Assembly: GCA_022361075.1 (NCBI GenBank) | Contig: JAKSBQ010000157.1 | Span: 1 to 33,365 of the forward strand | Direction of reading: 5' to 3' | From: Opitutales bacterium | GTDB lineage: Bacteria > Verrucomicrobiota > Verrucomicrobiia > Opitutales > JAFGAQ01 | Length of the DNA: 33,365 bases | Part shown: positions 8,511 to 16,858 of the stretch, piece after piece | Layout of the letters: every line of letters begins with the position of its first letter | Position numbering within the stretch: the first letter of the stretch is position 1 | Made by a program: the position numbers and the translations under genes | Notes under the pieces: generated by a model | What the model saw: only the letters and a program-made list of their open reading frames with translations | What the model was told of the DNA's origin: nothing | Databases searched by the model: none

Positions 8511-8918
8511 TCAGTAAAGTGTTGAGAAATTTACTCTCGATGCCCCTGCGGCTCTCGCTTCACCATAAACTTTCGAAAAGACTCCATGATCACAGCGTTC
8601 ATCTGCTTGAATGATAACCGGAATGTCCTCCTGCTGAATTTGCCTTTTAACGATTCCCGCCACTCCACTCATTCCGATTTCCGAACCGCCGTAGATTACG
8701 CGATTGTCCTCAGTGATCGCAATCAACAGGCTTTTTTTATCCAACTTAGCCGATGAAGCAGCTTCAGGTTTACTCACTTCGATCCCTGTCTCATCGATAA
8801 ATACAGTCGTTACGATATAGAATATGAGCAAAATAAACACACAATCGATCAATGGCGAAAGATTGATCTCCGCGCCGTTGCTTACCTTTTTTTCGCCAGT
8901 TACACTATTTCGTATCAT
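8511..8918 (-). CDS. exbD: ExbD/TolR-family proton channel subunit
   Basis: 135 residues: a short cytoplasmic N-terminus, one membrane helix (about 19-42, [23 protein letters not shown]) carrying the protonatable Asp25 essential in the family, and a small periplasmic alpha/beta domain. Length and motif are standard. The ATG overlaps the end of the preceding ExbB gene by 4 bp (ATGA), which implies translational coupling. It works with the ExbB proteins to drive TonB. Confidence 0.93.
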   Translation of the reverse strand: MIRNSVTGEKKVSNGAEINLSPLIDCVFILLIFYIVTTVFIDETGIEVSKPEAASSAKLDKKSLLIAITEDNRVIYGGSEIGMSGVAGIVKRQIQQEDIPVIIQADERCDHGVFSKVYGEARAAGASRVNFSTLY

Positions 8919-9532
8919 AGACCTTTAGAGTGAGAGGTTTGCTCCAATTGAATAGTTTCGAAGACTTTAAAGGATTGCTTGAGCTTCTTATCGATCCAGT
9001 AGCTCAACGCTACAGCAGGTATCGCAACCACCAGCCCGGCATTTGTCGTTACGAGCGCTTTAGAGATACCGTTAGCAACCATGTGCGCTGTCTCTGAACT
9101 CGTATTGGAAGATATAGCAGAAAATGTCTCAATCATACCTGTGATCGTCCCAAGGAGACCGAGCAGAGTAGCTGCAGATGCTCCTAGTCGAATCCGTTGA
9201 ATCTTGGTATTGAGATTTCTGCGAAGCCTCCCTTTCGAATTTCTTAAAAACTTTGAAGTCGATTTCGAATCACTTCCATAATCGATCAACTTCTGGGAGA
9301 TTCCACTCCAATATGAATTCGCAGAGGATAGGTAATCGAGTGGAATGCCTCCATTTTTGATGAGTTTGTAGGGTTTGGCCGATCTACTCCCTACCCAATA
9401 GGCGTCAATGATAGTCGAATAAAGAAGTACCGACAGAAAAAATATACACATGGCAATAAAACCACCTGCTTCAAAAACTTTAGCATAAGATTCTGGAAGA
9501 ATTTCGAGCATATTAGGAACTGTGAAGCTCAA
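8915..9532 (-). CDS. exbB: ExbB/TolQ-family subunit (short, 205 residues)
   Basis: Three membrane helices: about 22-45, about 114-138 ([17 protein letters not shown], the family signature) and about 157-181 ([21 protein letters not shown]). This is the length of a canonical ExbB without an extra N-terminal domain. The gene overlaps the long ExbB-like gene upstream by 20 bp and ExbD downstream by 4 bp. As in TonB2-type systems, this is probably the subunit that assembles directly with ExbD, while the longer homologue plays the TtpC-like accessory part (family knowledge). Confidence 0.92.
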   Translation of the reverse strand: MSFTVPNMLEILPESYAKVFEAGGFIAMCIFFLSVLLYSTIIDAYWVGSRSAKPYKLIKNGGIPLDYLSSANSYWSGISQKLIDYGSDSKSTSKFLRNSKGRLRRNLNTKIQRIRLGASAATLLGLLGTITGMIETFSAISSNTSSETAHMVANGISKALVTTNAGLVVAIPAVALSYWIDKKLKQSFKVFETIQLEQTSHSKGL

Positions 9533-10886
9533 TTACAAAATCAGAGGCAACTTCTTCAAGTGAAGCTACTTTCTCACGAACAGCCCGTTGAAGAATACCA
9601 TGCATAATTAAAGATGGAATCGCCACAATCAGACCAAACTCAGTAGTGACCAACGCTTCAGAAATACCTGATGAGAAAAATTTAGCCTCCCCCGCTCCAA
9701 AAACCGTGATCAGCGCAAACGTTTTAATCATACCAACAACAGTTCCCAGTAATCCCATCAACGGAGACGTCGCAGCGGTAATCGCCAAAAATGGGAGAAA
9801 ACGTTCGAGACGGTCCCTGACGTTTTGAATTTCTCCAATCACCACCTCTTCAAGCACTGCCCTATCTTCATTCGCTCTGGCAACCGCTGCAGAAAGTATC
9901 AAGTTGGATGGATAATTTTGCTTAGCGGCTAAATCATTCGCAGTTTTTACATCACCACTTTTCAAGGATGCAATGATGTCTACAGTCGACGGCTGATATG
10001 CAGTTCGAACTCTCGAAAGGTCATAGAATTTTAGTATGACGATGATCAATGCAATAAACGCAAAGCCCATGATCACATAACCAACGTATCCACCCTTTCG
10101 AATATGTTCACTCAACGACCATTTTGTTTGATCAAATCCAGAGGCTTTTCCGAGTGTCGGATCAATGGGCATTGAGACAATCTTACCTTCTTCGAGGTGT
10201 TTCAGTAACTCAGGTTCAATACTCGGAGAAGCACTTATAGACGGTAATAGTGAATTTGCGGATAGTTTAAGCTGGCCGGCAATAAGTCCATCAGTCGAAT
10301 GAAAATAGCTTGTGGGTCCAATGAGTGAGACGAGTCCGCTATGTATAGCACCTGTTTCATCAACAGCTTTGCCTGAAAATGCATAACCACCCGACGCTTT
10401 CTTGATTCGATCTAATGAGAGATCCATTATTCGAAGATCTGGTAAGGTATCATCAGACTCACTACGAGTTCTCAGATTTTTAAGATCAGATCTGTAGATT
10501 TGATCCTCACTAATGGTAGTAAGCGATTCGAAATTAGAGAGATGATCCAGCACAAGAGCTTCGATAAATTCGATTTGCTTGCTGATATCGAGTTGAAGGG
10601 TCTCATTGCGGTCGAGTTGTGCTTTTCTCTGAGACTGTTGAAGAAGCAGTGTATCAATCTCACTTCTTAACTTCCCAATTTTCAGCTTCTTCTCATTGAT
10701 CGTTTTTACTAATGGGATCTTATCAGAACTGATTTGAGTTCTGACCGATTCGTACTCCTGTAGAGCAGAACTCAAACGTGATTCAAATCGATGATTCTGA
10801 TCTTCGAGATCAACCTCAGCATGAATCACCTGTGAGACGCACAGGCAAACCAAGGCAATCGAAATGCGAAAATTAGCTTTAATCAT
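9513..10886 (-). CDS. Long ExbB/MotA-like protein with periplasmic coiled-coil domain (TtpC-like)
   Basis: 457 residues. A signal-like segment (1-23) is followed by a predicted coiled coil (about 25-125, heptad-like Leu/Ile with many Lys/Glu), a beta-rich periplasmic region (about 165-245, GYAFSGKAVDETGAIHSGLVSLIG), and then the ExbB core: membrane helices near 267-287, 364-392 (SPLMGLLGTVVGMIKTF) and 414-434 (TTEFGLIVAIPSLIMHGIL). This is the architecture of TtpC-type proteins that accompany DUF3450 proteins in TonB2 clusters. It overlaps the DUF3450 gene by 8 bp and the short exbB by 20 bp. Confidence 0.9.
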   Translation of the reverse strand: MIKANFRISIALVCLCVSQVIHAEVDLEDQNHRFESRLSSALQEYESVRTQISSDKIPLVKTINEKKLKIGKLRSEIDTLLLQQSQRKAQLDRNETLQLDISKQIEFIEALVLDHLSNFESLTTISEDQIYRSDLKNLRTRSESDDTLPDLRIMDLSLDRIKKASGGYAFSGKAVDETGAIHSGLVSLIGPTSYFHSTDGLIAGQLKLSANSLLPSISASPSIEPELLKHLEEGKIVSMPIDPTLGKASGFDQTKWSLSEHIRKGGYVGYVIMGFAFIALIIVILKFYDLSRVRTAYQPSTVDIIASLKSGDVKTANDLAAKQNYPSNLILSAAVARANEDRAVLEEVVIGEIQNVRDRLERFLPFLAITAATSPLMGLLGTVVGMIKTFALITVFGAGEAKFFSSGISEALVTTEFGLIVAIPSLIMHGILQRAVREKVASLEEVASDFVIELHSS

Positions 10887-11640
10887 CAGATTTGACTAGT
10901 GGAAGTTTAACATAGATTGGAGTCACTTTACCCTGATAAGCATTGATAAAGTGACGAATAGATTCGGCATGCTCATTGGCATTTTCCCAGAGCCATTTAC
11001 CACCTTTAGGCCTGCCTATTTGGGCAAATTGATCATCTGGCGACACACGGTATGCGATCCCCATACCCCAATAAATAACATCTAATTGGAGAGCGTGTTC
11101 AGCATCTTCATAAACTTCCTTATAAAAACTAGGTTTCTCATTGAATTTATGCGTAATCACAAACGAACTGACAACTGCTTGAAAACGAGCACTCAAGCTC
11201 AGTTTATCGCGATCCGCCTTATTTCCTAACTGGAGTTCGATTTCCTCCACCAATGGTTGGGGAAATGAAGGAAGAAGAGCTTCCAGCAGAGCTTCATAAC
11301 CCGCAACTTTCAAAGCTAATTGATCGATCACCTCTTTGGACTGTTTAAACGAATCCGATATGTGATCCTCTTTGTCTAATAAATCTTTATTGATCTCCTT
11401 TAGTGCTTCTACCCGTTTTTCTAAGCTCTTAAGCTCCTGTGTCAGTAACACATCTCTTTGAGCTAGTTCTTCTTTCTCAACCAGCCACTTTGATTTGGCA
11501 TCTGATACATCCTGTTTCGTCTCAATCCACTGTTCGAGAAGTCTTATATTCTGATCCACAGAGTGCGTGGCATGGATATTTAGCCCCACGAAAGCAATGA
11601 TTATAATCCGTAGCCAAGAAACATCATGGGAGGGTAACAT
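10879..11640 (-). CDS. DUF3450-like periplasmic coiled-coil protein, first gene of the TonB operon
   Basis: 253 residues with an N-terminal hydrophobic export segment (about 9-25) and a long coiled coil (about 35-115). A globular C-terminal half carries the motifs DVIYWGMGIAYRVSPDDQFAQIGRPKGGKW and IRHFINAYQGK, which I recognise as typical of DUF3450. In gammaproteobacteria such genes open TonB2/TtpC operons, and the same order is seen here. It likely contacts the coiled coil of the next protein in the periplasm (inference). The ATG at 11640 lacks a clear Shine-Dalgarno. Confidence 0.8.
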   Translation of the reverse strand: MLPSHDVSWLRIIIIAFVGLNIHATHSVDQNIRLLEQWIETKQDVSDAKSKWLVEKEELAQRDVLLTQELKSLEKRVEALKEINKDLLDKEDHISDSFKQSKEVIDQLALKVAGYEALLEALLPSFPQPLVEEIELQLGNKADRDKLSLSARFQAVVSSFVITHKFNEKPSFYKEVYEDAEHALQLDVIYWGMGIAYRVSPDDQFAQIGRPKGGKWLWENANEHAESIRHFINAYQGKVTPIYVKLPLVKSDD

Positions 11641-11664
11641 GATGCGACTATTTAATAAGGATAA

Positions 11665-11688
11665 CGAATGTCAATCATTCGAACGAAT
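11665..11688. promoter_or_regulatory. Inverted-repeat cluster upstream of the TonB operon (candidate operator)
   Basis: CGAATG (11665-11670) faces CATTCG (11676-11681) across 5 bp, and a further CGAAT (11684-11688) makes a second dyad with the middle arm (ATTCG-AA-CGAAT). It begins 25 bp upstream of the first TonB-operon gene, where a repressor would act. A TTGACA hexamer on the minus strand (11669-11674) falls inside it, but I see no -10 box at a good distance. Regulator unknown. Confidence 0.35.
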
Positions 11689-11898
11689 AATCCTATATGC
11701 CAAACTAATAATCATACATAATGACCAAATGGTAATGTTATTTTTAGCTAAATAGATTTCACAAATTATCTAATGTCACATTTCTAAACTTTTCCTGTAT
11801 AGAAAAACTAACGTTTCTCGTATTTCCTGAAAAATCACCGATCAATAGAACGACTCATTAGTCTTTGGTTGCAAAATCTCAAAAAATACCCCCTAAAA
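11689..11898. other. Divergent AT-rich spacer between TonB operon and sulfatase operon
   Basis: About 210 bp without a credible gene, markedly AT-rich compared with the sulfatase genes. It must carry the plus-strand promoter of the sulfatase operon. A short dyad, TTTTC (11789-11793) facing GAAAA (11802-11806), is the only structure I can point to. No sigma-70 box can be named with confidence. Confidence 0.35.
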
Positions 11899-13302
11899 AT
11901 GAGAAGTATCATCTTAGCTTCGCTGCTCGTAAGTGTCTTCACAGCTTCCTTCGCCGACAACCGACCCAACGTCGTCATGATCGTGCTGGACGATATGAAT
12001 GGCTATGGTGTTTTAGAGAGTTATCCCGCGCTCCAGACCCCACATTTGGATCGTTTTCGCGACCAATCTCTCAACTTCACTAGTGCGAGCTGCTCATCGC
12101 CAGTCTGCGGGCCTTCTCGCGCTTCCTTCATGAGTGGGCTCGCGCCACACACGACGGGCGCCTACTACAACCGCTGTCAGCCGATGTTGACTTCCGAGAT
12201 GCTCAGGCAAGTCGAAACCATGCCCGAATGCTTCAAACGCAACGGCTACACGACTTGGGGAGGTGGTAAAATCTTTCACGGCCCACTCGAAGAAGGTCGG
12301 GAGGCCGCAATGTTCGACAATGAGAAGGTCTACCACGGTGGTTTTGGTCCATTCCCGGAAGAGCAATATCGAATCGGTGGTTCGCGTTTCTCCGGCATTC
12401 AGGAATGGACTGGACCAGATAGCGATTTTCCCGACATTAAAAATGCAGACGCCGCAATTGAATTTCTCAAGCAAACACACGAAAAGCCCTTTTTCCTCTT
12501 TTACGGACTCTGGCGCCCACACTCTCCTTACACCGCTCCGGCTCGGTTTTTTGAAGGTTACGAGGTTGAAGAGATGCCGATTCCGGAAGGAATCCGGGCA
12601 GACGATCTTGATGACGTTTCCGACATGGGTGAGGCTCTCGTCGACCATCTCTCTTCGATCCGCAAATCAGGGCTGCCGTTTGAAACAGGCGTCAAAACCT
12701 TCCTCAGAGGCTATTGCGCAAATTCAACCTTTGCCGACTGGAACATCGGTCGCGTGATCGAAGCCCTCGACGCCAGTCCATACGCCGACAACACAATCGT
12801 CGTTGTTTTTTCCGACAACGGCTTCCACTGCGGGGAAAAAGACCGCTGGGGTAAAGGTACGCTTTGGGAAGCTGCTGACTATGTGCCCATGCTGATCCGC
12901 ACACCAGACACCGTACCAACAACATGCAAACAAACGGTCGGCCTGCTCGACTTGTTTCCCACACTAATTGAGTTTTGTGGACTGGACGCACCCGAGCACA
13001 AGTTGGACGGTGAGAGCTTTGTGAAACTCCTGGAAAAGCCAAAGTCCAAATGGAAACGCCCGAGCTTCACCTCCTACGGCCCGCGTTACTCTTCGGTAAG
13101 GGATGAACGATGGCGTTATCTTCATTATCCTGACGGAACGGAGGAACTTTACGATCTCGATAACGATCCGTGGGAACTCGAAAACCTGGCGGAAGATCCA
13201 AAACACAAAAAGATCAAGAAACGCCTCGCAAAGCATATTCCCCAAAACTGGGCACCTTCGCTCGGAGGTGGTTTTGAAGTCGCTCAACCCGCAAAGAAAT
13301 AA
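11899..13302 (+). CDS. Exported family-S1 sulfatase, iduronate-2-sulfatase-like
   Basis: 467 residues from the ATG at 11899. The frame also opens at a TTG at 11869, but the ATG is directly followed by an ordinary signal peptide ending SFA at 19, so I prefer it. Metal Asp31-Asp32 (IVLDD), modification motif C-G-P-S-R with Cys70 as formylglycine precursor, YGLWRPHSPYTAP in the active-site loop, and VFSDNGFHCGEKDRWGKGTLWE with the second metal pair and a conserved Lys. The CGPSR motif and the LWRPHxP/GKxTLWE signature are those of iduronate-2-sulfatase-like enzymes (S1_7 type, from memory). It would remove a sulfate ester in the periplasm. It opens the five-gene saccharide operon; the next gene starts 24 bp after its stop. 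Confidence 0.9.
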   Translation: MRSIILASLLVSVFTASFADNRPNVVMIVLDDMNGYGVLESYPALQTPHLDRFRDQSLNFTSASCSSPVCGPSRASFMSGLAPHTTGAYYNRCQPMLTSEMLRQVETMPECFKRNGYTTWGGGKIFHGPLEEGREAAMFDNEKVYHGGFGPFPEEQYRIGGSRFSGIQEWTGPDSDFPDIKNADAAIEFLKQTHEKPFFLFYGLWRPHSPYTAPARFFEGYEVEEMPIPEGIRADDLDDVSDMGEALVDHLSSIRKSGLPFETGVKTFLRGYCANSTFADWNIGRVIEALDASPYADNTIVVVFSDNGFHCGEKDRWGKGTLWEAADYVPMLIRTPDTVPTTCKQTVGLLDLFPTLIEFCGLDAPEHKLDGESFVKLLEKPKSKWKRPSFTSYGPRYSSVRDERWRYLHYPDGTEELYDLDNDPWELENLAEDPKHKKIKKRLAKHIPQNWAPSLGGGFEVAQPAKK

Positions 13303-13326
13303 TCAATTTTAGAAAATAGAACCTAC

Positions 13327-15024
13327 ATGAAAATCCCTCTCAGCAAACGTTTCGCCTTCACCATTGCTTCGCTGTTTTTGGTGGTGCCGGCACTTCTTTA
13401 CGCAAAAACAAACAATCCACATCGGGCGAGCTCATCGAAGCCCAATATCATCGTGATTCTCGTAGACGATATGGGATATTCCGACATTGGGTGCTACGGT
13501 GGTGAGATTCCGACACCTCATATCGATAATCTCGCTTCGAATGGATTGCGATTCAGTCAGTTTTACAACACCGCACGTTGCTGCCCTACTCGCGCATCGC
13601 TACTCACCGGGCTCTACCAGCACCAGGCCGGAATAGGCATGATGACGGGTGCTCAGAGTGAGTGGGTGGATTCATACCAGGGCTACTTAAACCAAAACTC
13701 GCAAACCATCGCCGAGGTTCTGAAAACGGCCGGTTACCACACCTATATCACAGGCAAGTGGCATGTAGGGAGAACAAAAAGCAGCATGTGGCCTCTCCAG
13801 CGAGGATTCGACCGCTACTACGGCATCATCGGTGGATCCTCGAATTACTTCACTCCGAAAGGTCTCATGCTCGACAATGAGGAACTGCCCATCCCCAATG
13901 ATCCTGATTACTACACAACAGACCAGTTTACCGACTACGCACTGAAGTTCCTAAAGGAGCAAAAGGATGACAATCCATTCTTCCTCTACGTAGCTTACAA
14001 CGCACCCCATTGGCCGTTGAACGCCCGCGACGAGGACATCGAGAAGTTCAAAGGTAAATTTCTCCATGGCTGGGACAAACTACGTGAGGAACGATGGAAA
14101 CGGCAGGTCGAGATGGGACTCGTTGATGAAAAATGGGGGCTCTCACCTCGTTCAGAAGAAGTGCGCGCCTGGGATGCACTCAGTGAGCAAGACCAGGAGG
14201 AGCTCGATTACCGCATGGCTGTCTATGCAGCGATGATGTATCGGGTTGATATCAACATCGGTCGCATCGTGGAGCACCTCGAAAAAACCAAACAGCTCGA
14301 CAACACTCTGATTCTCTTTCTTTCCGACAACGGAGGATGCCCCGAACCCTGGGGCACACTGACTTACCGTGGCCATTCAGATCTTGGTGGTGGACGGATC
14401 GACCTCGTAAATGATCGATCCCTTGGAGGTTCGGGTGGACGTCAGGGCACCAATGGCAGTTCCTATGGTGAAGGTTGGGCAAATGCCTCCAACACTCCGT
14501 TCAGGCTTTACAAAACCCAAAGTCACGAGGGAGGTATATCGACCCCACTCGTTGTCCACTGGCCCAAAGGTTTGAAAACAAAGGAGGGCATGATCACTCA
14601 CGCACCTGGTCACATCATCGACATCATGGCGACGGCTGTGGACCTGGCGGATGCGAGCTACCCTGAAGTCGTCAATGGGCAACCGATCCACCCAATGCAG
14701 GGGAAAAGTCTGCGCAAGGTCTTCGAAACCGGCACCCGCAGACCTCACGAATGGCTTTTCTGGGAGCATTCCAAAGAAGGCGCAGTTCGAACCGGAGACT
14801 GGAAAGCAGTTTATCGCCAATCGACTGAAGAATGGTTCCTCTACAATATCGGGAAAGACCGCAACGAGTTGTACGACCTTTCAACAGAGCTGCCTGAGGT
14901 TCTGTCCGTTCTGAAGCGCAAATGGTGGGAATGGGCGGTGGTTAACAAAGTTGAACCTCAGAGTTATTCCCTGAGTCAGAAGTTCAAGCGAACAGCCTCA
15001 GGAGATGATTCGCCTTCACACTAG
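13327..15024 (+). CDS. Exported family-S1 arylsulfatase-type sulfatase
   Basis: 565 residues with a signal peptide (about 1-26, LLYAK). Metal Asp47-Asp48 (VILVDDMGYSDIGCYGGE), modification motif C-C-P-T-R at 85-89 with Cys85 as the formylglycine precursor, ITGKWHVG, APHWPLNA, and FLSDNGG. The insertion before YKTQSHEGGISTPLVVHWPKGL and the AGIGMM context are typical of the large arylsulfatase subgroup (S1_4 type, from memory), which is longer than the two flanking sulfatases. It differs enough from its neighbours to attack another sulfate position or linkage in the same glycan (inference). It lies between two operon partners with 24 and 37 bp gaps. Confidence 0.92.
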   Translation: MKIPLSKRFAFTIASLFLVVPALLYAKTNNPHRASSSKPNIIVILVDDMGYSDIGCYGGEIPTPHIDNLASNGLRFSQFYNTARCCPTRASLLTGLYQHQAGIGMMTGAQSEWVDSYQGYLNQNSQTIAEVLKTAGYHTYITGKWHVGRTKSSMWPLQRGFDRYYGIIGGSSNYFTPKGLMLDNEELPIPNDPDYYTTDQFTDYALKFLKEQKDDNPFFLYVAYNAPHWPLNARDEDIEKFKGKFLHGWDKLREERWKRQVEMGLVDEKWGLSPRSEEVRAWDALSEQDQEELDYRMAVYAAMMYRVDINIGRIVEHLEKTKQLDNTLILFLSDNGGCPEPWGTLTYRGHSDLGGGRIDLVNDRSLGGSGGRQGTNGSSYGEGWANASNTPFRLYKTQSHEGGISTPLVVHWPKGLKTKEGMITHAPGHIIDIMATAVDLADASYPEVVNGQPIHPMQGKSLRKVFETGTRRPHEWLFWEHSKEGAVRTGDWKAVYRQSTEEWFLYNIGKDRNELYDLSTELPEVLSVLKRKWWEWAVVNKVEPQSYSLSQKFKRTASGDDSPSH

Positions 15025-15061
15025 GCAATCTGTGCCGCAAACCCTTCACTTTTCATAAAAC

Positions 15062-16858
15062 ATGAAAAAACCCCTACATCATATTCGCCTAACCTTACTA
15101 GTAATAGTAATCCAGCTGCCGCTACACTCTTTCACGAATTATCGACCCAATCCCGACTCCAAACCGATCCAACCCGTGCTCGATAAGGATCTTTACGATG
15201 TGTCGGTTTTAAATGCTTCGGACGGATTTTATTACATGACTGGCACTTGGGTTGGGAACGAGACTAAAACCCCGCTTTGGAAGTCAGCTGATCTCCAAGA
15301 CTGGACCTTCGCCGGACAGATTCTTGGGGCAAAAGGCATGCTCTCAGCTCCCGAGATCTACGAGATTGACGATAAGTTTTACCTACTCATCACGGAACGC
15401 GAAGGACTGTCTCTCTATCGGTCTGATGAAGTGTGTAGCGGTTACAAGCTGCATAGTCGATTGGCCGAAGGCGTCAAAAATGCTTCTCTCTTCGTTGAGA
15501 ACGACACGACCTACCTCGTCTACGGTGGAGGATACATCGTGACGCTTTCTGATGATTTAAAAAAGACGGTCGGACCAGCAGACTTCCTGCATCCATCGTT
15601 TGATCTGGATCGCCCGAGCGCTCCAGGTTGGGCTACAGAGCGTGCGCAAATGCTAAGAGTTGGAAGCCACGCAGCTCAGATCATAAAGGAAAACGGGCGC
15701 TACTATCTCCTCGCAAGTGAACGAATCACCCGACTAAACGATGTCATGTATGATATACTCTGTGCGTCTTCAGAATCACTTTTCGGACCCTACACCGAAC
15801 GTCGGCTTGCATTCATGCACGCAGGCGGAGGAACGGTTTTTAAAGCGAACGACAACCAGTATTACTGCGCATTTTCAGGACAAGCGGATGACAAGTACAT
15901 CATCACGACTAAAAAACCTTTCATAGCTCCGGTTCAGTTCGTTCGTGAAGGGACCGCGATGACCTACACTGGCGAATACTATTTCATTAAAGAACCCATT
16001 GGAAATCTCCGCAATCGCCTGCCCAACGTCCAAGTCCGGGATCCCTCTGTCACAATGGGTCCAGATGGCTGGTATTATCAAGTCGGCACGGAAAATTGGG
16101 TCGATACGGAGTTTGGCAAACCTCGCATCATGATGCGTCGATCTAAGGATCTTTGGAATTGGGAAGAGGTAGGACATTTGGTCGAAACAGACGATCTCGG
16201 CACTCAGTTCGACGGGACGCCACTGAGCTACAAGGAAGGTGACCGAATGATGATGTGGGCTCCCGAAATCCAATACATCGAATCCAGGAGTGTCTTCATG
16301 CTCTCGGTCAGCATCCCACGCATTGAAAATGCAAACGGCTACAGCATGCAGACCTGGATTTTTAAGGGAGATAAACCTGAGGGTCCTTTTAAAAATATCT
16401 CCACTGGGGCAATGCATAGCGGAATCGATGGTTTCTTCTTCGAGGATGAGGGTAAGGTCTACTACCTCTATGGCGCCAACTACATGACGGAGATGAACGA
16501 TGACCTCACGGGGTTTGTGGGTGAGTTCAAAGAACTGAAAGGTCTACACGGCATCGAGGGAATGTCGTTGGTGAAAATCAATGGGAAATACCTGCTCGCT
16601 CGGGCAGATAACACCGGCGGTCCCGGAACTGCGACCTATGAGTGCATTTACGGTGTCTCCAACAATGTCTGGGGACCGTACGACTACAAAGGATCCGTTC
16701 CCCACTGTGGCCATACGACCATGTTCGAAGGCCATGACGGCAAGTGGCGTATGACCATGTTTGGCAGCGATACCCACGCTCCAGTTCGTCACGGAATGGG
16801 CATTCTGCAATTTGAGCTAAACGAACATGATCGAGTGATCATTAAAGAAGATAAATAA
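15062..16858 (+). CDS. Exported tandem GH43-like five-bladed propeller protein (first module degenerate)
   Basis: 598 residues with a signal-like N-terminus and two GH43-type beta-propeller modules. In the second (about 320-598) the usual triad is present: Asp327 (QVRDPSV, base), Asp456 (SGIDGFFFE, modulator) and Glu499 (HGIEGMSL, acid). Aligning the first module (about 38-290) over matching strands gives Asp46 (LYDVSVL) but Asn140 for the modulator and His203 for the acid, so it is probably inactive as a hydrolase and may bind sugar or shape the substrate cleft. The stop overlaps the start of the next sulfatase by one base (TAATG). Linkage specificity cannot be told; GH43 enzymes usually act on arabinose-, xylose- or galactose-containing chains. 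GH117-like or another propeller family is the main alternative. Confidence 0.8.
   Translation: MKKPLHHIRLTLLVIVIQLPLHSFTNYRPNPDSKPIQPVLDKDLYDVSVLNASDGFYYMTGTWVGNETKTPLWKSADLQDWTFAGQILGAKGMLSAPEIYEIDDKFYLLITEREGLSLYRSDEVCSGYKLHSRLAEGVKNASLFVENDTTYLVYGGGYIVTLSDDLKKTVGPADFLHPSFDLDRPSAPGWATERAQMLRVGSHAAQIIKENGRYYLLASERITRLNDVMYDILCASSESLFGPYTERRLAFMHAGGGTVFKANDNQYYCAFSGQADDKYIITTKKPFIAPVQFVREGTAMTYTGEYYFIKEPIGNLRNRLPNVQVRDPSVTMGPDGWYYQVGTENWVDTEFGKPRIMMRRSKDLWNWEEVGHLVETDDLGTQFDGTPLSYKEGDRMMMWAPEIQYIESRSVFMLSVSIPRIENANGYSMQTWIFKGDKPEGPFKNISTGAMHSGIDGFFFEDEGKVYYLYGANYMTEMNDDLTGFVGEFKELKGLHGIEGMSLVKINGKYLLARADNTGGPGTATYECIYGVSNNVWGPYDYKGSVPHCGHTTMFEGHDGKWRMTMFGSDTHAPVRHGMGILQFELNEHDRVIIKEDK

Noticed and set aside
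11869-11898. Upstream TTG start for the second sulfatase
   Set aside because: It adds ten residues before a normal signal peptide; the ATG at 11899 is preferred.
12094-12648. 184-codon minus-strand frame inside the second sulfatase
   Set aside because: Antisense to the metal and active-site motifs of the sulfatase; no signature of its own.
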